Source: Armigeres subalbatus (taxonomy: Eukaryota; Arthropoda; Insecta; Diptera; Culicidae). Taken from it: DNA of 64,000 nucleotides. The notes below the pieces were generated by a model, which had not been told where the DNA came from, searched no databases, and worked only from the letters and a program-made list of their open reading frames with translations. Every line of letters begins with the position of its first letter. Within the stretch, counting starts at the first letter, position 1. This document shows positions 1 to 12,300 of this stretch, piece by piece. The stretch lies in contig NC_085139.1 of the NCBI RefSeq assembly GCF_024139115.2, positions 18,075,284 to 18,139,283 of the forward strand, read 5' to 3'. Both the position numbers and the translations under genes were made by a program.

Positions 1-637
1 AAGGAGGCTATTTCCTTAGGACACACCAGAGTGTATGTACTTAAGAGTGGCGACATGTGCCGCATTTGACAGGTCTCCTGCTCGTTTGGAACACGATTTT
101 GTATGGGAATGACAGATGAATTTTGTTCTAATTCTGACAGTGTCGCCACTGTCCTGGAAAGGTTTCATCCGTTTTGCCAAAATCTTACTAACAGCAAAAC
201 TGGGCCGTACTGCATTTTCTGTACGAAGTCAGCTTAAGTGAAAAAAATGTGTTGTTTCTATGATAATTTCTATTATAATAATTTGAATCAATGAATGGAA
301 ATTTAAATTGATTGAGTGCCCTACCAATCTACCAGCTCTACCAACTTTTGTTTCCTTCCTGAGTCTTTTCAAATATCATATTTCATAGAATGCTTGGATT
401 AAGATTTTATTCCATCAATATAGCAAAACTTTCTGAACAAATTAAGCAAAACGGCTTTCCGTTTTTCATCGTGGACGTAAACTACTCGTGCCAATCCTTA
501 TTAAATACGCGATGTTCCACATAAACCTTTTGTGTCTTGGGATCGCTCAATGCAATCATTTCAAATTATTAAAAACATTATTTTTTGTTTCAAGCTTTAA
601 TTTAAAACTTACCGTTTTGACTCATGTTCCGATCATG
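1..637. other. No gene seen; AT-rich intergenic DNA
   Basis: Only short chance reading frames occur here. I see no splice-bounded exon, RNA gene or clear repeat pair before the inverted repeat that starts near 638. Confidence 0.5.
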
Positions 638-798
638 ATTCATATTCCGAACACTCACTTTCAAATGGTAATTTTATGCTTTAATCGTTTAATTTTCTCC
701 ACAGAAACTCGAATTCGTTTGTAATCTTGATCCTCAGTATGGAAAACCAATAAAAGTTTTAGTTTCAGGGCGCTAAGACGCCAGTGTTCGGAATATGA
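638..798. repeat. Short inverted-repeat element (MITE-like)
   Basis: The left end ATTCATATTCCGAACACT (638-655) is matched in reverse orientation by AGTGTTCGGAATATGA (783-798). The same end sequence, preceded by GTTTTGACTCA, recurs at about 28690-28745 with an inverted partner near 29125-29143, so a dispersed family is likely. The true outer borders are not fixed, because no convincing target-site duplication was found. Confidence 0.5.
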
Positions 799-849
799 GC
801 TTCTCGAGCCAGATAGAAAAGTTGATGGGCTGAATATGAGTTTATTTTT

Positions 850-922
850 CTTACCCGCCGCGGGCCACAAAAAATGGAGCCGAGGGCCGCATCCGGCCCG
901 CGAGCCGTAAGTTGGGCAGCCC
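850..922 (-). mobile_element. hAT-type transposon end (fragment)
   Basis: Read on the minus strand this begins CAGGGCTGCCCAAC and runs into a GC-rich stretch (GGCTCGCGGGCCGG) followed by GGCCC and CGCGGCGGG blocks. That arrangement is typical of hAT-family termini. Only one end is visible, so it is a fragment or a solo end. The GC content contrasts strongly with the surrounding AT-rich DNA. Confidence 0.45.
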
Positions 923-1239
923 TGCCCTAGACGATTTGCTTCGGGAAGCCTCGACAGATTGCTTCGGAGGATTTTCGATGGAATCTCTGGAACATTCCTG
1001 TTGGAACTCCTGGAACATTCCCGTCGGTATTCCTGGAATATTCCAGCCGGAATTCCTGGAGGTTTCCATTCGGAATCTCTAGAAGATTCTCATTGGAATA
1101 CCTGAAATGTTTCCGTTGGATTCTCTGGAACATTCACGTTCTGAAATTTTCCTGTCAGTATTCCTGGAGAATGGAGGATATTTAGAAGATTCTTATTGGA
1201 ATACTGGAACATTCCCGTCAGAATCGCTGAAATATTTTC
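923..1239. repeat. Degenerate minisatellite related to the 24-bp array
   Basis: Loosely repeated units of the type TTCCTGGAACATTCC / GGAATTCCTGGAGG follow one another at intervals of roughly 24-30 bases. They resemble, with much divergence, the large array at 58.9-63.4 kb, mostly in the opposite orientation. Open frames on the minus strand here (rich in FQ, NP and E) are products of the repeat, not genes. Confidence 0.55.
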
Positions 1240-1247
1240 GTTGTAGC

Positions 1248-1393
1248 CAGGGCCGAATTTAGCCGGAAGGGGGCCCCGGGGCGACGGTATGGGGGGGCCC
1301 CCAAAATGTAAAAAAAAAAGGTTGGTTTTGGTACATAAGATTTGTGGGGGGCCGGGGCCACGGCCCCGCAGCCTCCCCATAAATCCGGCCATG
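1248..1393. mobile_element. hAT-type MITE with perfect 8-bp target-site duplication
   Basis: A 146-bp element. Its ends are CAGGGCCGAATTTA at the left and, in reverse complement, CATGGCCGGATTTA at the right. It is bounded by identical 8-bp direct repeats GTTGTAGC at 1240-1247 and 1394-1401. An 8-bp duplication plus CAGGGCCGGATTTA-like ends is a hAT signature. The interior is GC-rich, with G and C runs flanking an A tract, and has no coding capacity, so it would depend on a transposase supplied elsewhere. It lies at the edge of the degenerate minisatellite. Confidence 0.85.
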
Positions 1394-1962
1394 GTTGTAG
1401 CAATCATCGGCATCAGGGATTGAATCCTAAAAAGAGAGAACAAGTCTCTCACTAATCATCTCTGTATGTGTATACATATACGATATGTAGCATACCGCGA
1501 GAGACTTTTTCGCAAGCTGTCGTGATAGAGAACTGATTCGAGAATCGGGATGCTATACCCCATGATAAATTTCTTTTAGAAAGCTCCAAATGCGGGGAGC
1601 ACTGGCTCTGATGATGTATTTCAACTTGTTCTACACAGCTGTGCAGTAACCAACACGAAAGGAGCGAATACAAAGCGAGAATCACAATTTTTTGTTATCA
1701 TGGCTTGTTATGATTCGGAACAGTTTTTGCCTCTTTTTTATCGTTGCTCCTTATCTATTGAGAGCGATTTCTGCAAACTGATCGGCAGGTAAACAAAGAC
1801 ACTTGCTTGAGAAAAAAAAAAAACATGGATGAGTGTGGTTGATCCACAATCGCCTTAGGTGGTTGGACCGGATTTGTCACATTACCACTTAAATAACTTA
1901 ATGAGGTGATAAAATGTTCGAAAATTTTTAAAAAGAAGCTCAAAATATAGAAAATAGATGAT

Positions 1963-2126
1963 GGTGCCGTACACATATTACGTAAGCATTTATGGGGCAA
2001 GAGGAGGTATTTCATCGTTTTCTCACGCACCCCATGGAAAAAATCATTTGTATGAAAAAAATCTTACATGGCGGAAAATGGGGTTGAAAAATCCAGAAAA
2101 AAAATGCTTACGTTAATGTTTGATAT
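1963..2126. mobile_element. MITE, GTAAG-ended family
   Basis: Inverted ends share ATTACGTAAGCATTT (left, about 1977-1991) with AAATGCTTACGTTAAT (right, about 2099-2114). The interior motif TTGTATGAAAAAAATCTTACAT and the layout match the element at 17354-17506, so these look like two copies of one family. No coding capacity. Confidence 0.6.
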
Positions 2127-2431
2127 AAAACTCATAGCCTGAATGTACGCCTAGTTCATTTACGCAGACATCAAACAAAATTAACTTTCAAATTCAGCCA
2201 ATATGTATGATGGCTATTTCACAGTTGATTGAAAACCTATCTAGTATTTAGTGTGATATATTAGCGTGTCGGCTAATGGTGGAACCACAGAGAGAAGGCT
2301 TCGGTTTGGATTTTACAAACTCGAACTTATATAGATTCGATTTGTTGTAAGTGCGTTGATAAGTTGGCGTTGAGTCACACGTAGATCATATTTTAGTTAT
2401 TGTAGCATACTTCATCGAAACCAGATTCTTC

Positions 2432-2574
2432 CCAGTCAACACAAGATCGTATATCATGCTGTATAGGATGCTATAGAGTGGAAACGATATAGGTACTTCC
2501 CCATACAACATTTACGTATATCGCCTCCACTTTAGCATCTTATGTTGCATCATATACGATTTTGTGTTGACTGG
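2432..2574. mobile_element. MITE with CCAGTCAACACAA termini
   Basis: A 143-bp element. The left end CCAGTCAACACAAGATCGTA pairs with the inverted right end TACGATTTTGTGTTGACTGG, with about one mismatch over twenty bases. The two halves continue to pair loosely inwards, so the whole unit can fold on itself. Noncoding. Confidence 0.75.
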
Positions 2575-2599
2575 AATTTAAGAACTCGAGTTCTGATTC

Positions 2600-4130
2600 G
2601 AGAACTGATCCTAAAGAGAGGTCTTTGAATTTTACCCAACAAAGCTTGAAGAACTCTCTGACAAAACAGTTTTCCCACAAAGTCTCAATTTCTGTAATGT
2701 CAAAAACTTTTTTTTTTCTTTATTAAGTCGCATTTGTTATCCCATTTGGTCTTGAAATTTCCGAACGGAACTGAATTCTGAGACTTTCTGGATAGTTCCG
2801 ATAGTAGTCTAACTGCATGCAGAACGCCGTATAATCAACAGAAAGATATATGAGCTACCCGTAAGGCCATTTATGTTACATTTGCTTGTATGGGCCCCCA
2901 TCTTTTAAGAAACAGATGAGGGTGACGATGTTGGCAGCTTCACACTGAAGTTATAAGAGAGCCGCGTATGCAGAATAGCAAAAAATTTTTAATCGATAAA
3001 ATAGTTAACCAATTTATTATGAGCATTGAGCTATGCCATAGTACAAAGGACTAAAAAGCAATTAGTTAGAACGATCAATGCATTTGATCCGCATAACACA
3101 CTTGGAGAGCAAATGAGTCGTTCCCCAAAACGAAATAGTTATCTGCGATTTTCGCGACAATTTTTAAAGGAACCGCCATTTTCACTAGAGGAGCAAATCC
3201 GCGAAATTTGCGAAAAACGCAAAAATCGAGAAATCCGCGACTGTTTTAACAGGTCTTCAATTCTCCAAAATGTTTTCTAAAGTTTTTCTGGAGGAATTTT
3301 CGAACGGATTCCTGGAGGAAATGCTCAAGGTATTGCTGAGAAAAATTCCGAGGAAGATCTTGGGATACATTTTTGTGCCCTCGGAAGAGTGTTGTGTATT
3401 AAATTTGGTTACCAACCCGGCCCTCCCATTGATGGAGTTTTATCTCCAGTGGAACATCAATGGGTTTTGAAGCAATCTTCCAAGCCTCGAGCTGCTGGTG
3501 CACCACAGCTTGCTCTATTGCTCTCCAAGAAATTAACTTTGTATCCAACACCCTCGTGGATCGGTGCACATGTGTTTTTCAAATTTATTATTCAACCAAA
3601 TAATTTCTTGAATCTAATAATCTTTTTTGATTTTTCATTATATTTAGAGTTTGAAAATTCCTTTCCAATGCAATTATTGCAATTTTAAAATTTTCAGGGT
3701 TATTTTTTTATTTTCCGTGTAACGAGTTGGATAAATATTTTAGAGTGTAGCTTTCACCAATAAAAACTTTTATTGAATAAGGTTAGTTGCAGAAAAATAC
3801 TAAACTACTAATATTTCATTCTTCAAATGTATACGAGCGAAAACACGGAGAAACGAAATATTAATCAATTTTCAACATTTTTTTTCATAAATGGGTAAAT
3901 CTTGGAAAATTGACTTTAAACAACATTTAAACATGTATTGAATTTTATATTATTGATCCACAACCAAAATTTTTTGAAATCTGATCAATCGAAAATTACA
4001 AAAAAATAATCAAAATGCCCCGTCTAAAGCCGGTCTTGGGCATTAGAGGGTTAATTACCGGGAAACAGTTCGTGACGGAAGATTTGTCTTCCTCTGTAGT
4101 AGTGTTTTACCATCCCATCCTTTTGGTGTT
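2600..4130. other. Mostly unassigned; short minisatellite relic at 3245-3380
   Basis: No gene recognised. A short stretch at about 3245-3380 (GGAGGAATTTTCGAACGGATTCCTGGAGG and similar) resembles the 24-bp minisatellite family. The rest is AT-rich with no exon-like signal. Confidence 0.4.
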
Positions 4131-4149
4131 TTACCAATTCAGTTTTCGT

Positions 4150-5650
4150 TCCAGTCCTTGGCATTCTTAGCTCATACCAGGCAAAACCTCCAGCTCATCA
4201 ATGACACCTGGGAAAACCGCACGTTCCCCGACGAGTGGAGCAATAGATTCTGGCTGGAACCCCACCAAATACAGGCCAATTTCCCTTACCTCGTGTGCCT
4301 GCAAGACCATGGAAAGAATGGTAAACCGTCGACTCCGTGAGAAGCTGGAAGCAGATGTTAGGTTTGGCTTCCAACAGCACGCTTTTCGCCCAGGTATTAG
4401 TACCTACTTTGCCAGCCTCCAGAGCGCGTACAACGAAGGAAAGCATGTTGACCTGGTCGCCAATTCTTTTAGCAGGACCTGTACACCCCTGCAGCAAACT
4501 TCAGGAATGCCAAATCACCGGCAATATGCTTGCCCTAATCAAAAATTGTCTCACCGGACGGACCTTTACGGTTCGAATTAGCCGCACTTCTTCCGGAGAA
4601 TTTGCCGAGGAAACTGACGTCCCCCAAGGGTCGGTTCTTGCAGTTACTCTATTCTTGATTGCAATGTATGGGGTCTTCCCGACAACATTCTCCTGGTCGT
4701 TGTAGGAGAAACGTAGGCAACGATTGGTTAATGCCATTCACCGCTGGGCTGCCTCCATCGAATTCATTATGAATGTCGGAAAGTGTATCCGGGACCACAT
4801 CTACCGTGGCCGGCACCAACTAGAAGGACCGTCCGTCAAGCTCGGTCGTGATTCCATTCCAAACCGGAAAATTGTCCGTGTTCTCGGAGTGGATATCAAT
4901 CGGAGGTTCACCTTTCTTCCACACTTCCGGGCCGTTAGGGGACCCTTCAAGTCCCGGATCAGCCTGATGAAGACCTTGGCCAAAAACACCGCACGAACAA
5001 CAGACACACTAGACTAAGAGTTGGCCAAGCGACGATAGACAGTCGCCTGCTCTATGGTCTGGAGCTAACCTGCTCCGCACGGAGAGACCTGATTGACATT
5101 TTATCCCCCGTCTTCAATAATTACGTCCGGCTTGCATCGACGCCAGTATCACCCCATTTCGGCATAGAGTTCTCACAGCAATCTGTTGCAAGGCCGTTTT
5201 CGATTCCCGGTGCCGGTCTAGGAAATTTTCGGATTGGAAATTGTCTCGACTTCCCTGGGCATAAAAGTGTCATCGTGCTAGCCTCATGATATACGAATGC
5301 AAAAATGGTAACCTGGCTTAGAAACCTCGCAGTTAATAATTGTGGAAGTGCTTAATGAACACTAAGCTGCGAGGCGGCTCTGTCCCAGTGTGGGAATGTA
5401 ATGCCAATAAGAAGAAGAAGACTGGATACCTTGGACTACGTTACACTAACTCGGTTCCGCTGGCTGACGTGAAGAACTGGACAAAAAATGTCGTCGATCA
5501 GGAATGGGCTTCACAAACCAGAATCATTTAAGAAAGAATTCAGTAAATCGTACTTCGTCTCTACTAAACACAAATGTCTGCCCATCCCTGATAAGAAGTA
5601 TAGCCATAGTATAGCCAAGTATAAAATGTATCCTGCTCATGGTATTGTTT
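4150..5650 (+). pseudogene. Non-LTR retrotransposon reverse transcriptase, broken (Loa/Jockey/I-like)
   Basis: Pieces of a LINE ORF2 lie in shifted frames. The segment around 4201-4420 contains NDTWENRTFPDEW, then YRPISLTSCACKTMERMVNR and an FRPGxST motif, the classic fingers and palm region of LINE reverse transcriptases. Further on are a DVPQGSV motif (about 4616-4636) and a VLGVDINRRFTFLPHF segment (about 4880-4930) typical of the thumb. After 5421 the element resumes with VPLADVKNWTKNVVDQEW, like the region after the RNase H domain. A SINE at 5201-5421 splits it. Frameshifts and stops make it inactive. The endonuclease half was not recognised upstream. The clade is uncertain. Confidence 0.75.
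5201..5421 (+). mobile_element. tRNA-type SINE (Feilai-like), 5'-truncated copy
   Basis: From CGATTCCCGGTGCCGG to the AATAAGAAGAAGAAG tail this is nearly identical to 18652-18875, the body of the fuller SINE copy. The tRNA-like head with box A is missing, so this copy is truncated at its 5' end. It sits inside the LINE relic of 4150-5650. No clear target-site duplication was found. Confidence 0.8.
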
Positions 5651-8470
5651 GATACTTTTGTGACATTCCAGTGATCGGAGACATCTTCTCGAAATATTCA
5701 GAAGCATCTGATTCTGAAGTGCTTACAGAGGCGACTGTGGAAAACGTCTACACCAATCAAGCTATTTTTAAATTACAATGCAACCAAACCGGACTTAATG
5801 TTGCTGCTCGTATATTATCAAGATGATTTTTATATATTATTTTCATGATGGAGTTTACCGAAGAAGAAAGAAGCACGTTCAAAACTAGAGCAGGAGAAAT
5901 CACCTCCATAATACCTCACGCAAAATATCAAAAAAGGTAAAATATCAAAAAAATGATACCAAAAATTAATATGCACAATACTTCAAGCATAACATATTCT
6001 GTTATTACACTACCCAACGGATCATAAATTATTATACGTTTGGTATTGAAATACCTAAGCATGTTATATGCCTAAAGTATTTTGCATATTAATTTTTGGT
6101 ATTTTACTTCTTATGCAAGGCTAATTCATACCAATTTCTGTTATCGAGGTCGTCATTCCTGCTCGGGAAGCGTGATGAAGACCAGAATTGAAATTAATCG
6201 CAAGGAAGCGACAAGTGTTAAACTGTGTTGAAACTTAGAACTTGAAAATAACCCTTACAACAAGTAACTTATTAAAAACAGCATGAATTGGAATCGTTGT
6301 TATCGACTGAAGTTGTTTCTGGGTGAACGTTAAGCAAAGCAACGATATAAGTTCATGCTGTTTGTTGATGCACATGAGAGTGGTTCTTGGTTTTTAGATC
6401 ATCATTGGGTTTCGAAGTGGGTTTGGGAAAAGAATGTTACCTACTAATAAATCGTTTATGACGGACGAATAAATGGATTTATGACTTGGACTGTTGAACA
6501 CAAATATATACCTACGTTTCTTTTTTAACTCGAAATGGATTTATTAAACTTACGTATGTGTACAAACTGTGGAATCTAGTTGCACGCGGAATATATCACA
6601 AACTGTTAGTAGCTTGTACAACGAGTATCAAGGACTATTATTGATTTAAGCTTCTATGGCGATTTTAGAGATGACTAATGACAAAAATGTCCGTACAAGT
6701 TCTGTAATTTGTAACAATTGGATAATAAATGCATACAAATATGTTGGCGCGGAAGCACAAACCATGTATCGACAATTGTGATGAGGTGGTTACTTTAGCT
6801 GCTACCAATATTCTAAAATACAACTCCTTTAATCAGGTATTCGATTCATACGTTAAACCTTATTCTTTAACAAGTCTCTGTTTCCTTTGAAATTTCTACA
6901 GAATTTCATAATCATCGCTTCCGGTTTCTATAGAAGTAATAATTTTTTTTAAATAAAAAAACATCTTGGATTTTTACTTAGTAAACCTAAGTTCAATTCC
7001 CGACTAGATCACACGTATTACTTAATAACTGCGAAACAAATACTGGACTCAAATTCATCAGTAGTCTCTCTGTATATCAAAGAACTTAGTTGCTGAGTTC
7101 CAAAGTGATTGATCTTTTCTGTAGTTTGTATGTGTCGTATGTGAACGAATAGAAGACTGAAAATTATTCAAAAGGGTTCACATTTGCATAGTCCGACGTT
7201 TCGGCCCGTTTATTGGGACTTGTTCAAGGGAAAAGCTGCCTGCCGTTTTTCGTACACTTAACACCTATGAACATGTGCTACGGTTGGAGCTTCTAGTACT
7301 TGAACACATAATTTGTTTTCTTAACATAAATTTTACATTCAAAGGGATACTGTTCAACATCAATACACTATGCACTTAATGACTGGACAAACGAGTCTAC
7401 AATTTGAATGGAATATGATATAATACAATGCACAAAAGTATCGCCAAAAAAATTTAAGTGTTACAAGCACATTATGAAAAAAAAGAACAATATATGATCC
7501 CAAAAAAAAAAAGTTCTAACGAAACATCTTCAATTTTCCTCTGATAGATCCTTACTCTGTTTACTGTCTTCCCGAGGTATACGCATTTCTGTAATAATCA
7601 TGATTTCGACACCGTTGCGAAGTCGCATTCATGTCCCATTTCGGAGGGCTCCGCCGTCTTGCTAACTATCGAGGGAGTGAGTAATTACGCTGTTGATAGA
7701 CGACCGAAACATGGACGAAATCAATATCCACTTCGTGCTTGTTTTTCATCGCTCTCTTGCTGGATGGTCCTTATTAAGGATAATTATTCAAAACTTGTTT
7801 TTTTTCTCGACTCGTTGCAACATCACCGAAAGAAGCAGAACAAACGAGAGATAATAATTATTGATACGAGTCACGGCAAAGAAAAATGCAACACACAGCA
7901 CATTGGGCATTCCGCTCCAATAACCGAACAAGTGTACTACCGATAGACGAATTAAATATCCTACTTCTCGATACACATAGGGAGCTTTTTCACTGCGAAA
8001 AGCTGTAATTGTAAGGGTGAGCCACTATCGCTCGCTGCTCAGACATTCTCGGGGCAAAGATATCAGGATAAAAAAAAAACTTGCGAAATGGAAAATTCCA
8101 CCGAGTTGAATGCGAAATCATCCGGAGGCGTAATTTTCATCCTTCGATGGCAGCAGGCTGGGCGTTTGCCACCGCGGAACATGGTTACTGCGATCCGGAA
8201 CCCGCACGCCAAACATAATCATGTATCCAAAACTTACTTAATGCTCCTCCCCGAACTAAACAGCCGCCATTGTTAATTTTTATATTAGTATTGATTTTTC
8301 CACCTCGAATTCCTGGCTGCGAGGAGTCAGCAAATCGTTCACTAGTTTGTGCACCTTCACTGCACTGAGATTACACATATTTTTCAATTCACCTATCTGC
8401 TTGCACGATTTTTCACACTTTTTCACGCTTTTCGGCCCTTTTTCACCCAAAAACGGGCTACATTTTCTTC
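5650..8470. other. Intergenic, no gene recognised; palindrome at 5960-6108
   Basis: AT-rich DNA with only short chance frames. The one structured segment is the inverted repeat at 5960-6108, listed separately. Around 7178-7226 a GCCGAAACG-type hairpin motif occurs on the minus strand; it is discussed under findings. Confidence 0.45.
5960..6108. repeat. Inverted repeat, MITE-like
   Basis: GATACCAAAAATTAATATGC and the following ACAATACTT..AAGCATAACAT (left, 5962-6000) pair with TGCATATTAATTTTTGGTAT (right arm, ending about 6105). Arms are about 45 bp and the spacer about 55 bp. No coding content. Confidence 0.65.
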
Positions 8471-8477
8471 AGCAAAG

Positions 8478-8625
8478 CAGAGGTGCTTCTGCTTCTGCTG
8501 CTGCCTTCGCTTTCTGTTTCTACTACTACTACCACTACTACTACTGCCGCTGCTGTTGCCTCTGTTTCTGCTGCTGCTGGTGCTGCTGCGACGGCGACGG
8601 CGGCGATGGGCTCTTTTTTCCTCTT
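8478..8625. repeat. Trinucleotide-rich low-complexity tract
   Basis: Runs of CTG/GCT, TAC/ACT and GCG/GAC triplets make long open frames on both strands, all of them low-complexity poly-Ser, Ala, Thr or Leu. The block is much more GC-rich than its flanks. It could lie in a 5' untranslated region or exon of a gene whose remainder is not visible, but nothing in the sequence proves transcription. Confidence 0.6.
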
Positions 8626-8899
8626 CGGAGCAGAAGAACAAAAAAAGATCATTCGACAGGGGAGAGGAGATTTTTTCACTAGCTACGCACGGCTCGCCTA
8701 CTGTGATGCTGCACTTTTTCACCCGCGTGCTCACGTTACATCTGAACATGATGCATCTTCGTCACTGTGTTTCCTGTGCAGTTGTCACACACTTTTCACT
8801 GATTAATCCGCGGTGTGCTGCCGTGGGCCACGTTCAGGCGAGATACATCCCTTTTTCGCTTGGGTTTTTTTTTTGGTCCTGCTAGAGCCAGTGCAGCTC

Positions 8900-10830
8900 A
8901 CGTTACTCGCTTGTCGAAAGTGCTACCTCTCTCGTCCGCAATGTTTTCACGTCTGATAGGATGAATGTGGAAATTTCTCTCTAGAGCTGCTTGACTGAGG
9001 GCTCGGATCGAACACTGGTAGAACATTTGCGTGCGTGTATGTTTCTATGCTGGCATCGATTCGTGCCTCGATGGATAGAAAGGGAACGCAAAGGTGCAGC
9101 AGTAAACATATACAAAATGACACAGGGTGATTCGTACTATTGGAGCCGACATAGATGGGCTTAGTCGATCGTATTATTTTTCTTGTACTGAAGAATGAAT
9201 AAGCTTTGAGCTTCACAGTTTGAATTTATGAATCGTGAACATAACTCAACCATCATACCCCAGCGTTTCATACAAATTTAATATGACATCAACACTTTTG
9301 TGAAAATGTCACGAATTCTGTTAAATATATGCCGTTTATTATAAGCGTTAGAGCATATAACTGAAATCTAATCTGGATTTATAGGACGCTCTGAAACATA
9401 GAAAGAGAGCAAAAATTTTGTATTATGAGTCCTCTTCATAATCATGAAACCAATTGTTAATATGTCGTACTACTAAGGTCTAATAGAATTCGAAGCCTAA
9501 TAACCTACCATGCACCTCCATTACGTTGCGCCACGTTGATGTGACGCGTAACGTTGATGGCATCCTGATCGTTACGAACCAGCGTGACTTGGTGCAATAA
9601 ACAGCGTGGTCTGACGAGAGCGTAAATAGAGCTACATCGAGGTACACCATTTTGTGATTTGAATAGAGTCGAGATGTTTAGATTCCATGACTTACATGGA
9701 GTCGTTTGTTATTACTTTCAACGCACAAAGTGGTCGACCGCAGATTACTTCTCGGCTACGGCATTTAGAATTAGAAACACTAACACTAGTTATCGCAAAT
9801 CGAACAAAGACTTAAGTACAATAGGAACAAAGGCCTGATTGTTTCTAACGCAGAATAGAAGCAGCGGTAGGTGAAGAAAAGAGTAAATACTGCTAACGGG
9901 AAAATGCGATAGGACCTCGAAAATAGCTACTTTGACATCAAAGGCTTTTTGACTACTCATCGAATTAGGCAGCTATTTTCTGTGAATTAGGCAGCTGTTT
10001 CATACTCATACTCCATAATCTCCACTTCTTAAATTAAACTCCTTTGACGGTTGTGTAAAAGATAGCCTGAACTTTCGTAATGCTGTACAAAATACGAACG
10101 AAAAGGAAGCTCAGTTCTTTCCAATAGAAAAATTATATTATCCTCTCTCGATCGATTTAACAACAGACAAATTCGTCGTATCGTTGCAATGGGTAAATAT
10201 CAAGAAAGTAGCTCCTCGTTCCTATCCATCGGGATGCTGAGGTAATCAAACGGCAATCGTAAGACGATGGTTTATCCCACAGATTCATATGAACACAATC
10301 TATTGCAACAACACTCCTCACACTATTATAAGGCAGCGAATGATCTACATTTATCCAATTAAATAGCAATCTTCGTTCCAAATTACCATTATTTTTTTAT
10401 CCAAGCCGCACAAGTCAGACAAAAATGGTTGCAGCAACTTGATTGTGATCAAATCTAGTCACATATCAATTGCAATAACTTTTGCCGAGCTAGCGTGCTG
10501 CTAGGGGACCTGGAATCCCATGCATTTCATTTGGAAGTATATTTTTTGGTCCAACGCGGATTTATATTTAAAACTTTATATCATTGTTGTAAGAAATCCT
10601 AATTGCTCGAAGCATTTGAAAACATAAATAACGGTCACTTTTCCCTAGGCGGAGGGGGATACAGATTCGCTCGGTACTTGAAGGCAAATAACACTATTTA
10701 ACAGAATTGAACTTTTTTTCGGTCCCTTCAACCATTTGCAATGTACTCAATACATTTTTTTACGCTGAATTCAGAAACATATTCAGATTTTCTGTAACAC
10801 GTCCAGTTTTTGTGATAAACGGATTTTAAT
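8900..10830. other. Intergenic, nothing assigned
   Basis: No exon, RNA gene or repeat pair could be supported. A 74-codon minus-strand frame at 10157-10381 has no recognisable motif. Confidence 0.4.
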
Positions 10831-10832
10831 TC

Positions 10833-11096
10833 ACAAAAGTACGTATTTTCATAGAAATTTGATTTCTCTCCTCTGTAAAGCTGAATCTCGGCTTCTCACT
10901 TTAAGAATAAGTTTGAATTTTGTAGAATGGGCCTTGTAGAATGCATGTGGGTTACTGAATTTTTTTCGGCACGTTCATTTTTTTGTGAAAAATGGAATTT
11001 ATTTCATAAAAGAACGTATTTTTATAGAAATTTGGTTTTTATGCTCTGCGAAGCTGAATTTCGGCTCCAAACTTTGAGAATAAAGTTTGAATTTTT
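10833..11096. repeat. Two diverged direct repeats of about 90 bp
   Basis: 10833-10923 and 11005-11096 share the order ACGTATTTT-ATAGAAATTTG, AAGCTGAATxTCGGCT, then ACTTT-AGAATAA-GTTTGAATTTT, with scattered differences. They are separated by about 80 bases and look like an internally repeated, otherwise unidentified interspersed element. Confidence 0.6.
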
Positions 11097-11424
11097 AGCT
11101 CAAATTTTGCATAGGGGAATATTTTTGACTACGATTGACAGATGTACGTTTGCGTATCGTTCGGTGTCCCAAGAGAAAAAATCGACCTTTCTCATTTTTT
11201 TTTGTTTTAAATAGCGTCATATCTCGACGTTTCATGCATGTTTAAGTCATTTGGCATCAAAAACAAAAATTTAATTTTCGACTTTTCCTGGTAAAAATTT
11301 CAAAACCCCTAAATCATGTCCGATAAGGCTCAAATTTTGCATGAGGTAATATTTTGGGGTAATGAATCTTGTGAGCAATGTCGTTTTTTGAAATTCGATG
11401 ACATTTTTCTCATACATTCCATTG

Positions 11425-11700
11425 GCACCCTAGTATGCATACTATCCGGTCCGATGACCGGTCTACACATTTCCTCTCGGCCTACCTGTGCGTTCATCGA
11501 TGACTTTGACGTCCCGCGATGGGCCTTCATCGCTCCAGCTGTGCATAGAACGCTTCTTTCTCGTCATCGGGTCTCCTTTCGTGTGGGCAGTGCACGTTGA
11601 TGATTCTATAGTGGAAGAAACAGCTTTTTATCCTCAGCTTGCACATCCTTGCGTTGATTGGCTGCCACCCAGAAACGCGTTCAAGGAGCTAGTTTCTTGT
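11425..11700 (-). pseudogene. RTE-like LINE endonuclease fragment
   Basis: On the minus strand, shifted frames give IINVHCPHE-like, PDDEKEAFYAQLE-like, SRDVKVI and NAQVGREEM segments. These are hallmarks of the apurinic endonuclease domain of RTE-type and related LINEs. The conserved catalytic NAQVGR block is present, but stops and frameshifts break the frame. No continuous ORF2 follows. Confidence 0.6.
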
Positions 11701-12099
11701 TTCTACTTTATTGAGGAATGTATTGAAGTGTTTTGAAACTGTTTCCGACTTACTAACAAGCAAGCGGTGCATTATGAACCAGAATGAACTTCGGATGAAC
11801 CACATTCGTTTCAAATGAGTATGTTTGACTTATAGTCATCGTTCGAGTTTCATTGAGCTACCTTATGAAATTTCATGAGTTAGTTTAATAAAATTCTTAC
11901 CACAATAATATGTAAGTTTTATCAATAATGTTTGTAAATCAGTAAATATATTACGAAGGAAGTTGTTCTGAAGTTGTTTCAAATATTGTTTTTATTAAAT
12001 ATACTCTAGAAACTGCGATTCTACATGTTTTAAGTTCTGTTACCTTCTACATTTTATAGTTCTTATTTAGGAAAACACACTTGTTGTTTTTTTTTTCCT

Positions 12100-12300
12100 G
12101 TTCGGGTGTGCCACTGCGACCAATTATTAGATCTATTGTAGCGTTACCCGTATCCTTAGTGTTTAAGTGCATGTCGAATTACTCCAGTGCTATTGAGAAG
12201 CAATGCAGTATCGGTTTCGATACAGTTGTTGTTTTGTTTTCTCAAGACCACCATGACTACTTAGACCCTTCATAGAGAGCAATCCCATTGAAGACGTGCC
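12100..12300 (+). pseudogene. Possible Penelope-like reverse transcriptase fragment
   Basis: The frame from about 12081 reads SGVPLRPIIRSIVALP, resembling the PLRPIVS motif region of Penelope-type reverse transcriptases. The rest is too diverged to align by eye. A CTGATGA..GAAA hairpin about 1 kb downstream (13166-13204) would fit a Penelope relic. This is an inference from one motif and could be chance. Confidence 0.3.

Noticed and set aside
5340..5531. 63-codon plus-strand frame
   Set aside because: It is a chance fusion of the SINE tail with the resumed LINE reading frame.
7178..7226. Third hammerhead ribozyme
   Set aside because: The stem and GCCGAAACG resemble the other two loci, but the CTGANGA core is not present, so it is kept only as a weak relative.
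8347..8885. Overlapping 107-178-codon frames on both strands
   Set aside because: Their composition is poly-Ser, Ala, Leu or Cys from triplet repeats, with no conserved domain.
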